Assembly: GCA_027023145.1 (NCBI GenBank)
Contig: JALVWV010000196.1
Span: 1-36,676, forward strand
Direction: 5' to 3'
Length of the DNA stretch: 36,676 bases
From: Campylobacteraceae bacterium
GTDB lineage: Bacteria > Campylobacterota > Campylobacteria > Campylobacterales > Sulfurovaceae
The notes under the pieces are model-generated. The model did no database searches and had not been told where the DNA came from. It saw nothing but the letters and a program-made list of their open reading frames with translations. Of this stretch, positions 1 to 8,349 are shown piece after piece. A program made the position numbers and the translations under genes. Each line of letters opens with the position of its first letter. Positions within the stretch are counted from its first letter, which is position 1.

Positions 1-299
1 GGATGGGACATGTAGGTGGCGATGGCGGCATGTCGGTAGGGTTTGCCGTGCAAAACCCGCATGGTCGATGCGACAGCCGGGCGGATGTGCTCGTGGTTGA
101 GTGAATCGGAACCGGCGACGATGATGCTCGCTTCGGGGAGGTGACATGTTTCATCCTGATTACCGGAAAAGCCTGCTTTTTTGAGGAGTTTGGCATAGGG
201 TTTGACGAAAGGGTGTTTGAAATCTTTGTCGATCACCAGAATGAGGGTGATGTCGGATTTGAGTGAGTGGATCGGTTCGGTAGAGAGTGTTATTTTCAT
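1..299 (-). CDS. pepA: Leucyl aminopeptidase, N-terminal part (runs off window)
   Basis: The minus-strand frame opens with ATG at 297-299 and reads about 99 residues to the window edge without a stop. It begins MKITLSTEPIHSLKSD and later contains LILVIDKDFKHPFVK and ASIIVAGSD. This resembles the M17 leucyl aminopeptidase N-terminal domain of Campylobacterota, with its ITLILVxDKxLKHxFV and short DET-LPE segments. The metal-binding catalytic domain lies outside the window. M17 enzymes are cytosolic, metal-dependent, hexameric exopeptidases that release N-terminal residues. A TATACT -10-like box at 331-336 on the minus strand sits about 32 bases upstream. The identification rests on N-terminal similarity from memory only. 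Confidence 0.7.
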   Translation of the reverse strand, partial: MKITLSTEPIHSLKSDITLILVIDKDFKHPFVKPYAKLLKKAGFSGNQDETCHLPEASIIVAGSDSLNHEHIRPAVASTMRVLHGKPYRHAAIATYMSH

Positions 300-361
300 A
301 GTGAATGACCTTGAGATGATGTTGAAGTAAAGTATAGCAAAACCACGGTTAGAGCGTCGTT

Positions 362-1051
362 TTACTCAGCAAGACCGAGGCGGTAGCCGGAGCGTTTGAT
401 GTTTTGGATAAGCTCAGGGGTGGTGCGTTTGCGCAGACGATAGATGAGGGCTCGGAGGGAATCGTCGGAGAGATCCAGCCGCTCCATGAGGGCTTCTTTG
501 TCCAGTGTCCGGTGGCGCTCATTGGCGAGTAAATAGAGAAGAGCTTGTTCGTGTGCGGAGAGGTCAATGGGATGTCCGTTCCGTTCGAGGCGCTGCGTAT
601 CCATCTCGTAATGGTATCCGTCGATGAGAATCAGGGTTTGTGCTTGTGCGGGATGGGAGGGGCTGCCGAGCAGGCGTGTAGCGGCGAGCTTGAGGGTGGC
701 GGCGATCTGTTTGGGGCGGTAGGGCTTGAGGAGGTAGGCAAACGCTTCAGCTTCGGCGGCATAGTCGGTCATCTCCTCGTCCGAATAGGCGGTCGCAAAA
801 ATGATGAGGATCTGCGGATAGTCCCGACGGATCTCCAGCGCAAACTCTGCCCCGCTGAGTGGCCCGTCGATCATGATGTCCATAAACACCACATCGATGG
901 TTTTGGTTTGGAGGATTGTGCGGGCTTCTTGGGCACTCTGAGCGGTTGCACTTACCCTGAAACGGGGATCATCATGGATAATGGCGGTGAGGTACTCAGC
1001 GGGGATCACTTCATCTTCGACGATCAGGACACGGTAGGGGGGTTCTCTCAT
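362..1051 (-). CDS. Response regulator, receiver plus winged-helix DNA-binding domain
   Basis: The 229-residue protein has an N-terminal receiver domain (about residues 6-125). The acidic pair is E12/D13, the phospho-acceptor Asp is D58 in FMDIM, the switch Thr is T87 and the conserved Lys is K109 in LLKPY. The C-terminal part (about 145-226) resembles an OmpR/PhoB-type winged helix, with DLSAHEQALLYLL, a recognition-helix region SDDSLRALIYRLRKR and a closing IKRSGYRL. It is therefore probably a DNA-binding transcription factor phosphorylated by the kinase encoded just upstream. The two reading frames overlap by four bases (ATGA at 1048-1051), which implies coupled translation. The inducing signal is not visible. 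Confidence 0.88.
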   Translation of the reverse strand: MREPPYRVLIVEDEVIPAEYLTAIIHDDPRFRVSATAQSAQEARTILQTKTIDVVFMDIMIDGPLSGAEFALEIRRDYPQILIIFATAYSDEEMTDYAAEAEAFAYLLKPYRPKQIAATLKLAATRLLGSPSHPAQAQTLILIDGYHYEMDTQRLERNGHPIDLSAHEQALLYLLANERHRTLDKEALMERLDLSDDSLRALIYRLRKRTTPELIQNIKRSGYRLGLAE

Positions 1052-2259
1052 GTTGACTCCTTATCGCGGGGGAATGTAAGGGTGTAGCAGAGATTCTCTT
1101 CACACGTTGTGATCAGCTTGCCACCCAGCTGTCGTGCCGTCAAGCGGATCAGCGAATACCCAAAACCTCTCTTCAGTTGATTCGGATCGGTTGTGCCGCT
1201 GTCGCAATATTGGAGGCGGTAGCTGTCGGTTTGGTTGGCAAATGTGATGTTGATATAGATGCGTCCGTCAGGCTTGGCGGCGTATTTGAGGGAGTTGGTC
1301 ATCATCTCGTTGATGAGGATTCCCAGATGCATCAAGGTGTTGATTCCGAGCTTTACTGGGGTTATGGAGTATTGCAGGTCTACCGGCACCTCTTCCCCCA
1401 CCGTATCGATCAGGCTACGTGTGAGTAGTTGAAGATAGGTGCGGGTATCGAGGCTACCGAGGGTGTCGCTGCGGTAGAGGATGTTGTGCAGCAGAGCGAT
1501 CGACTCGATCCGGTGGCGGTTTTGCTCGAGGATGGTTTGGGCGGTCGGATCGATGGGACTTCGGGATTGGAGCCCGAGGATGGCGGCGATGAAGTTGAGG
1601 TTGTTTTTGACCCGGTGGTGGATTTCGTGCAGGAGTAGAGTTTTTTCCCGGTTGGATTGCTCGAGGCGCTTGAGGGACTCTTTGATGGCAAAATGGTAGA
1701 AAAACCCGAAGGAGATCATGAAAAAGTGTGCCAGACCGTAGCCGATCATGTATTTGTTGTTGTGGAGGAAGGGGTTGTCCGGATCGTATACGGCTGCTGT
1801 GACGAGAAAGGCGATGAGGAGAAGGTAAAAGAGTGTCAGATTGAGTACGATCAGGCGGGTGGGCAGTGCGATAAAAGCAATCAACGGGATAAAGACGGCA
1901 AAGATCAGATCGAAATCGACCCGATGGACATAGAGAAAGACAAACTCGATCGAGGCGGCGATCCAAAAAAGCTGTACGGCAGCGACACTGGCATTCCGGG
2001 TTTGCAACACACGCCAAAATGCCAATCCAGCCGATGCACCGTAGATGAGATCAATAAGGACATCGATGTGATTGCCGATAAGATAATCCGACACTGATGC
2101 GATCAGCGCAGCCGAGATAATGGTCATAAATGCCCCGTAGATAAAAAGATTACGGTAATGAATATCCCGGATAATTTTCTTCCACTGCACAGGTGACCTT
2201 TGAGGTTTAATGGCGGAATGGTGTACTGCTATTGTACTCAAAGGATCGAGGAAAATCAA
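1048..2259 (-). CDS. Membrane sensor histidine kinase, HisKA_2/HWE-like type
   Basis: The 403-residue protein starts with about 190 residues carrying five or six hydrophobic membrane segments (roughly 38-60, 66-82, 92-112, 118-133, 138-156, 172-190) and no obvious extracytoplasmic sensor domain. A short linker leads to the phosphoacceptor box HEIHHRVKNN (residues 211-220; likely His214). A HATPase_c domain follows, with the N box NEMMTNSLKYA and a G box in KRGFGYSLIRL. HHRVKNN is typical of HisKA_2 kinases rather than classical HisKA. The start chosen is TTG at 2257-2259, preceded by GAGAGGAAG. A GTG at about residue 24, behind AAAGG, is an alternative. It follows the ELWxxDGT lipoprotein by 13 bases and overlaps the regulator, so the three may be one operon. 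Confidence 0.87.
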   Translation of the reverse strand: MIFLDPLSTIAVHHSAIKPQRSPVQWKKIIRDIHYRNLFIYGAFMTIISAALIASVSDYLIGNHIDVLIDLIYGASAGLAFWRVLQTRNASVAAVQLFWIAASIEFVFLYVHRVDFDLIFAVFIPLIAFIALPTRLIVLNLTLFYLLLIAFLVTAAVYDPDNPFLHNNKYMIGYGLAHFFMISFGFFYHFAIKESLKRLEQSNREKTLLLHEIHHRVKNNLNFIAAILGLQSRSPIDPTAQTILEQNRHRIESIALLHNILYRSDTLGSLDTRTYLQLLTRSLIDTVGEEVPVDLQYSITPVKLGINTLMHLGILINEMMTNSLKYAAKPDGRIYINITFANQTDSYRLQYCDSGTTDPNQLKRGFGYSLIRLTARQLGGKLITTCEENLCYTLTFPRDKEST

Positions 2260-2272
2260 GGTATGCTTCCTC

Positions 2273-5200
2273 TCAGGGTGTCGGATTCCAGTCGATCATA
2301 TCGTGGGTACCGCTTTCGGTACCGTCGGTGATCCAGGCATGGGCTTCGGTTTCGTTGATAAAGGCCGGGAAAAGAACGGTATGGTTGGCTGTGGCAGGGC
2401 GTGTTCCCCATCCCAATGAACCGTCGGTACCGGGATAAATATCTTTGATCATGTGGGTTCCGGCAGCCGTGCCGTCGCTGATCCACGGTTCGTAGCCATG
2501 TATACTGTCATCGGCACCAAAATAGAGATGCCCCTCCCAGGCAAAGAATCCATCAGGCCAGGAACCATCTGCTCCTAAAACAATGTCTTTGACCATAGTG
2601 GTGCCCGATTCGCTCCCGTCGCTTTTCCATAACTCTTTTCCGTGTGTATCGTCATTGGCAGCAAAATAGAGCGTATCACCCATTGCCGTGAGATGATCCG
2701 GATAGGAAGCGCCGGTGCCGCTGCGAATATCTTTGACCATGGTGGTACCCGCTTCGCTCCCGTCGCTTTTCCACAACTCGTGTCCATGGGCACTGTCCAT
2801 AGCCGTGAAATAGAGTGCATTGTCGGTGACCATCAGATTGTCCGGATATGAGCTAGAAGCTCCGTTTTGGATATCTTTGAAGAGTCGGGTACCGGATTCG
2901 GTGCCGTCACTGACCCAGAGCTCTTCGCCGTGTGTGCCGTCGTCGGCTACAAAATAGATTTTGTCCTGATAGACTCTCAGCAAATCGCCGTTTTGCCAGA
3001 AAGAGCTCTGCGATCCGGATAAAATATCTTTGACCATGTGGGTGCCCGCTTCGGTACCGTCACTCACCCAGAGCTCTTCACCGTGGCTGCCGTCATCGGC
3101 ACTAAAATAGAGTTTGCCGTAGTAGGGTACCAGTATGTGATTTGCCCAGTGGGATCCGAAGCCTCCATCAATGCCACTACGGATATCTTTGACCATGTGG
3201 GTGCCCGCTTCGGTGCCGTCACTGACCCAAAGTTCGTTCCCATGAATACCGTCATTGGCGATAAAGTAGCAGTGACCATTCAATGCCGTGAGTTTTTGGG
3301 GGTTTGAGCTTTCGTAGCCGCTTCGGATATCTTTGACCATGTGGGTGCCTGCTTCGGTGCCGTCACTTGTCCAGAGTTCGCGTCCCGAGATGCCGTCATC
3401 GGCGTTGAAGTAGTAACGGTCGGTGATCTTGAGGATATCTCTGGCCATGTCGGATAAATAGAACCGGTGGCGGGATGAGCCGGTTCCTTCACTGAGTCGG
3501 GCCTGGTCGGTGCCGGATGCGCTGCCGTCGGTTGTCCACAGTTGCCGTCCGTCTTCGTGATTGTTGGCTCCAAAATAGAGTCTGCCTCCCCGTTCGATGA
3601 GCCGGTCGATCTGGGCATCCTGTACATCGGGTGCAATCTCACGGACGATTTGGGTCAGGGCACTGGCACCGTATGATTGGTAGAGTTCTTCCCCGTGAGC
3701 ATCGTCACTGGCGGCAAAATAGAGTACATTACTGTACACATGCAGGGCATGGGGATAGGATCCATCGGCACCTGGACGGATATCCTCAACAAGATCGGCA
3801 TTGCCGACGGTGCCGTTGGATTGCCATACTTCTTTTCCACGTGTTCCATCATTAGCTATAAAATAAAGCATACTGCTTCCCAGGGCGACGAGATCGGATG
3901 GATATGAACTTCCGGAGCCTGCTTTGATATCGGCGACCATCACCGTACCGGCGGATGTGCCGTCGCTTTTCCAAAGCTCCACTCCATGTGTGCCGTCATC
4001 GGCAGCGAAATAGATCGCATTGCCCATGACGGTCAGATGCTCAGGCCGGGAGCCTGCAGAACCGGGATGAATATATTTGACGCCATAAGTGCCGCCGGGC
4101 GTCCCGTTACTGCGCCAGAGTTCACTGCCGTTGATGCCGTCATCGGCGGTAAAATAGAGTACATTGTTCATGACGGTCAGTTCACTGGGATATGAACCGT
4201 TGGAGCCAGAGGGATCGATGTCATAAACCATTTGTGTATTGACACCGGATCCATCGGTTTTCCACAGTTCGCATCCATGGGTGCCGTCATCAGCCGAAAA
4301 ATAGAGCCAGCCGTTCATCGGTGTCAGGTGCTCTGGATAGGATCCTTCGGTTCCAGGGTTGATAATGGTGACAATTGACATTACCGTGCCGTCCCATCGA
4401 AACAATTCATTACCAACAGTGGTGTTGCTGGCTGAGAAGAAGAGGATGCCATTGGCCACGGTCATCTCATCGATCCAACTGTTGCCGTCGCCGGTTTCGA
4501 TCTCATGGACGAGATGAGTTCCGCTCTCGGTACCGTCGCTGACCCAGAGCTCCTGTCCGTGGGTGCCGTCGTTGGCGACGAAGTAGAGTTTGCCGTTGTA
4601 CTCGGTCATCAGTTTGATGGCTGATCCGGATGTACCGGGGTGGATGTCCTTGATCATGCAGGTTCCGGCTCCGGTTCCGTCGGTTTTCCAGAGTTCTTCT
4701 CCATGGACATTGTCGGATGCGGCAAAATAGAGCACCGTACCGATCGTGAGCCTTGATCTCCTCGCACTGTTGTCGTAGGGTAGGGCGTCGTAACCGTTGA
4801 GGTTGATGTCCTTGAGGAGACGGGTATGGGATTGGGTGCCGTCGGTGAGCCATGGCTCGACACCGTGATCCGCAGCGTATTTGAAAAAGAGTGTCCACTG
4901 CCGGATGTGCAGCGTCACATCCCGTGCGATTGTGTGGTTGCCGTCGCTGACGTGCACGGTAAAGGCGTAATCGGTTTGATCCTTGTACATGGGAGAGGTA
5001 TCGAACGTCACTTTTCCTCCGGAATCGATGCTGAGTTTACCACTGTCGGTGCCGCTGAGTGTGTAGGTGAGGGTATCCCCGTCCTCATCGGTCGCATGGA
5101 GTGTAATGGCATCGGTTTTCCCCTCATCAATGGTCTTTTCATGCACATCGCTGTCAAAGACCGGTGCGTGGAGATTGGTGGTGTTGGTGTCCGTTGGAGG

Positions 5201-5287
5201 TTTTGTTTTTCCTCCGCACCCTGTGACGTTTGCCATCCCTGCTATCAGCAGTATTGCCATGCTGCACTTTTTGATGATGTTTTTCAT
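2273..5287 (-). CDS. Large lipoprotein with cadherin-like domain and 18 ELWxxDGT repeats
   Basis: The 1004-residue protein begins with a lipoprotein signal peptide ending in VTGC (lipobox cysteine near residue 24). Residues about 40-130 form a cadherin-like domain with DEDGDTLTYTLSG and VSDGNHT. The rest is about 18 tandem repeats of 45-50 residues, each close to LYFxAxDGxHGxELWxSDGTxxGTxMVKDI. The C-terminal repeats match this best. Repeats 4, 8, 9 and 10 are degenerate (ELFRWDG, EVWQSNG, ELYQSYG, QLWTTDG). ELWxxDGT repeats are expected to fold as beta-propeller-like structures; function is generally unknown. An outer-membrane or surface anchored location is inferred from the lipobox. The histidine kinase and regulator genes follow directly and may be co-transcribed. 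The strong internal repetition makes copy-number change by recombination plausible. Confidence 0.85.
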   Translation of the reverse strand: MKNIIKKCSMAILLIAGMANVTGCGGKTKPPTDTNTTNLHAPVFDSDVHEKTIDEGKTDAITLHATDEDGDTLTYTLSGTDSGKLSIDSGGKVTFDTSPMYKDQTDYAFTVHVSDGNHTIARDVTLHIRQWTLFFKYAADHGVEPWLTDGTQSHTRLLKDINLNGYDALPYDNSARRSRLTIGTVLYFAASDNVHGEELWKTDGTGAGTCMIKDIHPGTSGSAIKLMTEYNGKLYFVANDGTHGQELWVSDGTESGTHLVHEIETGDGNSWIDEMTVANGILFFSASNTTVGNELFRWDGTVMSIVTIINPGTEGSYPEHLTPMNGWLYFSADDGTHGCELWKTDGSGVNTQMVYDIDPSGSNGSYPSELTVMNNVLYFTADDGINGSELWRSNGTPGGTYGVKYIHPGSAGSRPEHLTVMGNAIYFAADDGTHGVELWKSDGTSAGTVMVADIKAGSGSSYPSDLVALGSSMLYFIANDGTRGKEVWQSNGTVGNADLVEDIRPGADGSYPHALHVYSNVLYFAASDDAHGEELYQSYGASALTQIVREIAPDVQDAQIDRLIERGGRLYFGANNHEDGRQLWTTDGSASGTDQARLSEGTGSSRHRFYLSDMARDILKITDRYYFNADDGISGRELWTSDGTEAGTHMVKDIRSGYESSNPQKLTALNGHCYFIANDGIHGNELWVSDGTEAGTHMVKDIRSGIDGGFGSHWANHILVPYYGKLYFSADDGSHGEELWVSDGTEAGTHMVKDILSGSQSSFWQNGDLLRVYQDKIYFVADDGTHGEELWVSDGTESGTRLFKDIQNGASSSYPDNLMVTDNALYFTAMDSAHGHELWKSDGSEAGTTMVKDIRSGTGASYPDHLTAMGDTLYFAANDDTHGKELWKSDGSESGTTMVKDIVLGADGSWPDGFFAWEGHLYFGADDSIHGYEPWISDGTAAGTHMIKDIYPGTDGSLGWGTRPATANHTVLFPAFINETEAHAWITDGTESGTHDMIDWNPTP

Positions 5288-5601
5288 CGTAGTCTCCTTT
5301 TTTCGGGTTTGGTATCAAACCTTTTTCCATACTATACTCTCCCATTGTGACGCGAGAGTGACGTTTGGAAAAAGTGAGAAGTGAGAGGTGAGAAGTGAGA
5401 AGTGAAATTGGATGGTGGGTGGGGACGCGACTTCAGTCGCGTAGTTGGTTGATAGTGGATGGTGGATGGCGAGAAGGGGCTGGGACTTCAGTCCCACATA
5501 GAGAAGTAGAGATTGAAGTCCTCGAAATATCGCTATGTCACTATCTCCTCAGACGCCCATCCCCATCGGGGATGGTGGGGATGAAGATAGAAGATGAAAG
5601 G
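5288..5601. repeat. Gene-free stretch filled with short repeats and hairpins
   Basis: No convincing gene lies here. The stretch holds five 7-base units of the AGTGAGA type (5373-5407), an ACGCGACTTCAGTCGCGT palindrome (5425-5442), about three GTGGATG-type units (5449-5470), a TGGGACTTCAGTCCCA palindrome (5481-5496), a hairpin with arms CCATCCCC/GGGGATGG (5557-5575), and three loose 7-base units (5580-5600) touching the stop codon of the lipoprotein gene at 5602. The same motif types recur between other genes. The upstream region of the 2273-5287 gene, including its AAAAAGGAG ribosome site near 5295, also lies here. Confidence 0.8.
5557..5575 (-). terminator. Hairpin downstream of the FISUMP lipoprotein gene
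   Basis: Perfect 8-base arms CCATCCCC and GGGGATGG surround a 3-base loop, 26 bases past the stop of the minus-strand gene at 5602-6831. There is no clear T run after it, so a terminator role is only plausible. Confidence 0.4.
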
Positions 5602-6831
5602 TCAATCCTTGATACAGCGGACAGGTTTTCCATGAGCACGGTAGCCATTGGTATATGCAGATGCATCTACAGAAGCAATACCTATATATGCTCCTCCAGT
5701 ACCCCCATCCTCATGCAACAACCACATACCACCCCACGTACCCTGACGATAAAGGGCAGCAGTATTTCCAACTCGATAACCTGCCGAAGGCAGCTTCAGG
5801 AAAGAGTTAAAAGCATTGACCCTTCGGTCGTCATCGTTGCCGGGTTTTTGTGTACTGTTTTTGTCAATCTGCGCACTATCGTCGTCAAGCAACTCCGCTT
5901 TCATCTCATCAAGAGTCGCTACCCGGAAGCCGACCGGACAGACAAACGAACCGTCGGTCTTGGACCAGTTGGCGATCCGTTGGCTGCCGTTGGCATCCAA
6001 GCTATCAATTACCCAGTCACGACGAGAACTGTTGTCATCTGTGATAAAGTTGCCGTGTTCCACAAAGGCAATATCGGTTGCCAGCGTAGCGGTAGTGCCG
6101 CTGAGTGGATCCTCGTGCCCGTCGAAGTTGCGACCCCATTGGTAATAATCCCCATAACAGGCCACATCGTTGTACGCCGTGCAGACGCGGGCAGCTCCGA
6201 GGTTGCGATCGAGGAAGATCTTGCCGGTGTAGGGGGACTTGACGGCTCCATACGTGGTGCCGTTGGCGGTGATACTGAATGCCGTCACCGTAACGGTACG
6301 GGTAACACTTGCACTGTTGCCAGCACTATCAGTAGCGGTATAGGTGAGGGTATAGGTTCCCGGTGTATCGGTATCGACATTACCACTGACGGTGACGGTG
6401 ATATTTTCATCCACATCATCCGTGGCCGTCGCTCCCGGATCGGTAAAGGTCTCGAACTGAACAAGACTCATGATTGTATCCCCGGTGAGAGAGACGGTCG
6501 GAGCTGTCGTATCGGCCACAGCGGTGACGGTAACTTTCCGGGTCTTGGTAGCGGTGTTCCCGGCTGCATCGGTGGCGCTATAGGTGAGGGTATAGGTTCC
6601 GACCGTACTCGTATCTACACTGCCGCTCACGCTCACCGTGACATTGCCATCCACATCATCGACGGCCGTGGCACCTGGATCGGTAAAGGTTGCTCCCTGA
6701 GCGACACGCATAGTGGACGCACCGTTGAGGGTGATCACCGGAGCCGTCGTATCGGCTCCACTTCCACATGCCGTGATCAGCACGGCAACCATGGCCACTG
6801 TGAGCCATTGCATCCATTTGATGTTATGCAT
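5602..6831 (-). CDS. Lipoprotein with two DUF5011-like Ig domains and a FISUMP-type C-terminal domain
   Basis: The 409-residue protein starts with a lipoprotein signal peptide ending in LITACGSG (cysteine about residue 22). Two tandem Ig-like domains follow (about 29-105 and 110-186). Each has the DTTAPxxxLxG opening, FTDPGATAxDDVDxN and GTYTLTYxATDxAGN, the hallmark of DUF5011/HYR-like bacterial Ig domains. The C-terminal half (about 190-409) has ITANGTTYG, IFLDRNLGAARVC, YYQWGR, FVCPVGFRVATLDEM, LPSAGYR and a final GKPVRCIKD. This is the signature of the Fibrobacter succinogenes major paralogous (FISUMP/DUF1566-like) domain. A surface-exposed adhesive or structural role is inferred only. 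The ribosome site AAAGGAGG just before the ATG is strong. No partner gene is evident. Confidence 0.85.
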   Translation of the reverse strand: MHNIKWMQWLTVAMVAVLITACGSGADTTAPVITLNGASTMRVAQGATFTDPGATAVDDVDGNVTVSVSGSVDTSTVGTYTLTYSATDAAGNTATKTRKVTVTAVADTTAPTVSLTGDTIMSLVQFETFTDPGATATDDVDENITVTVSGNVDTDTPGTYTLTYTATDSAGNSASVTRTVTVTAFSITANGTTYGAVKSPYTGKIFLDRNLGAARVCTAYNDVACYGDYYQWGRNFDGHEDPLSGTTATLATDIAFVEHGNFITDDNSSRRDWVIDSLDANGSQRIANWSKTDGSFVCPVGFRVATLDEMKAELLDDDSAQIDKNSTQKPGNDDDRRVNAFNSFLKLPSAGYRVGNTAALYRQGTWGGMWLLHEDGGTGGAYIGIASVDASAYTNGYRAHGKPVRCIKD

Positions 6832-6994
6832 GATAGCCTCCTTTTTGTTTCAGATACTGATATGATACCATATCTTTATGGCAAAAAAATGTCAAATAGA
6901 GAAAAAGGTGAAAAGTGTGCGAAGAAAATTACTCGACAACCATTTTGTGGTAATTTTTGATTGGCAATTTTTAATGGATCATTGGTAAAAGGGG

Positions 6995-7012
6995 ACGCGA
7001 CTTCAGTCGCGT
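6995..7012 (-). terminator. Hairpin abutting the trpB stop codon
   Basis: ACGCGACTTCAGTCGCGT is a perfect palindrome apart from its TTCA/TGAA centre. It begins directly after the trpB stop codon (7013-7015) and, read on the minus strand, is followed by CCCCTTTTA. Placement and the T-rich tail suit an intrinsic terminator. An almost identical palindrome occurs at 5425-5442 and 26670-26687. Confidence 0.6.
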
Positions 7013-8233
7013 TTATTCAAAATCGAGCATCTCCTTCGCCTGGATCATATCCTTGTCCCCCCGGCCGGAGAGGTTGATGAGGATGGTTTTACCGGAGAGG
7101 GCTTCGTGGGGCATTTTTTTGAGGTATGCCACGGCGTGGGAGCTCTCGAAGGCGGGGATGATTCCCTCGCGTTGGCTGAGCCAGACAAACGCATCGAGGG
7201 CTTCGGTGTCGGTGATGTGATCATACGTGACGATGCGCTCGTCTTTGAGGTAGGCGTGTTCCGGGCCGATGCCGGGGTAGTCGAGTCCGGCACTGATGGA
7301 GTGGGCTTCGAGGATCTGGCCGTCGTCGTCCTGGAGGAGATAACTCATCTGGCCGTGCAGCACGCCCGGTGCTCCTTTGGCGAGGCTTGCACCGTGTTTG
7401 GAATCCAGCCCGAGGCCGCCTGCTTCGATCCCGATGCACTCGACACTCTCGTCTTCGAGGAAGTGGTTGAAGATTCCGATGGCGTTGCTTCCACCGCCGA
7501 TGCAGGCAATCACTGTGTCCGGGAGGGTACCGGCGGCTTCCTGGATCTGGGCGCGGGCTTCCCAGCCGATGATCGACTGGATGTCGCGGATCATCATCGG
7601 GTAGGGGTGAGGGCCGGCGACGGTGCCGATGACGTAGAAGGTATCCCGCGCATGGGTGACCCAGTGGCGAATCGCATCGTTCATGGCGTCCTTGAGGGTA
7701 CGCGATCCCGACTCGACAGCATGGACCTTGGCTCCGAGGAGCTTCATCCGAAAGACATTGAGTTCTTGACGGGCGACGTCTTTGGCACCCATGAAGATCT
7801 CACACTCCAGCCCGAAGAGGGCTGCGACGGTGGCCGTGGCGACCCCGTGCTGCCCCGCACCGGTCTCGGCGATGATCTTTTTCTTGCCCAGACGCTTGGC
7901 GAGGATCGCCTGAGCGACGGTGTGGTTGATCTTGTGTGCTCCGGTGTGGTTGAGGTCTTCGCGCTTGAGGTAGATGCGGGCATCGAGTTCGTCGGAGAGG
8001 TTCTCAGCATAGTAGAGAGGGCTGGGGCGGCCGACGTAATGCTGATAATAATCATGCACCTGCCCCCAGAACTCCGGATCGAAGCGGACTGCTTCGTAGT
8101 CGGCTTTGAGCTGCTCGAGGACAGGCATGAGGGTCTCGGGGACGTAGCGACCGCCGTAGGTGCCAAAATGCCCGAGATCATCAGGATCGTAGGGGGAGGG
8201 TTTGGGGATATAGTATGTGTCGGTTGTGTTCAT
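7013..8233 (-). CDS. trpB: Tryptophan synthase beta subunit
   Basis: The 406-residue protein matches the full length of TrpB, the PLP enzyme that condenses indole with L-serine to give tryptophan. Diagnostic segments are FGTYGGRYVPETLMP near the N-terminus, LKREDLNHTGAHKINH with the PLP-binding Lys at residue 101, AETGAGQHGVATATVAA, the phosphate-binding loop CIGGGSNAIGIF near residue 240, and FESSHAVAYL and LINLSGRGDKD near the C-terminus. It acts in the cytoplasm with TrpA; no trpA or other trp gene is in the window, so trpB is unlinked on this side. The gene is divergent from recN. A TATAAT box lies at 8258-8263 on the minus strand. Confidence 0.98.
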   Translation of the reverse strand: MNTTDTYYIPKPSPYDPDDLGHFGTYGGRYVPETLMPVLEQLKADYEAVRFDPEFWGQVHDYYQHYVGRPSPLYYAENLSDELDARIYLKREDLNHTGAHKINHTVAQAILAKRLGKKKIIAETGAGQHGVATATVAALFGLECEIFMGAKDVARQELNVFRMKLLGAKVHAVESGSRTLKDAMNDAIRHWVTHARDTFYVIGTVAGPHPYPMMIRDIQSIIGWEARAQIQEAAGTLPDTVIACIGGGSNAIGIFNHFLEDESVECIGIEAGGLGLDSKHGASLAKGAPGVLHGQMSYLLQDDDGQILEAHSISAGLDYPGIGPEHAYLKDERIVTYDHITDTEALDAFVWLSQREGIIPAFESSHAVAYLKKMPHEALSGKTILINLSGRGDKDMIQAKEMLDFE

Positions 8234-8257
8234 GGTGCGGCCTGTTTTTTGTTGGGG

Positions 8258-8263
8258 ATTATA
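8258..8263 (-). promoter_or_regulatory. Candidate trpB -10 box
   Basis: On the minus strand TATAAT stands 24 bases before the trpB ATG. No good -35 is seen; Campylobacterota sigma-70 promoters rely mainly on the -10 element. Three AT-rich 7-base units of the AATTAGA type (about 8270-8290) lie just upstream. Confidence 0.5.
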
Positions 8264-8269
8264 ACAAAA

Positions 8270-8290
8270 AATTAGAAATTAGAAATGAAT
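8270..8290 (+). repeat. Short 7-base repeat run between trpB and recN
   Basis: About three units of AAATTAG/AAATGAA type. They are close in sequence to the GAATTAG units that follow hisB, fabI, ribH and other genes in this window, but no hairpin follows here. Confidence 0.5.
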
Positions 8291-8349
8291 GTACCGGACA
8301 TTAAGGATAATTTCTATACGTTATCGCATACGTTATACAGGAAAAAGAT

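Noticed and set aside
5395..6960. Open frame of 521 codons opposite the FISUMP lipoprotein
   Set aside because: Begins in repeats, lacks a domain, and the opposite strand has a strong ribosome site and a full lipoprotein.
7106..8275. Long open frame antisense to trpB
   Set aside because: It mirrors a certain gene, has no recognisable domain and arises from codon bias on the opposite strand.
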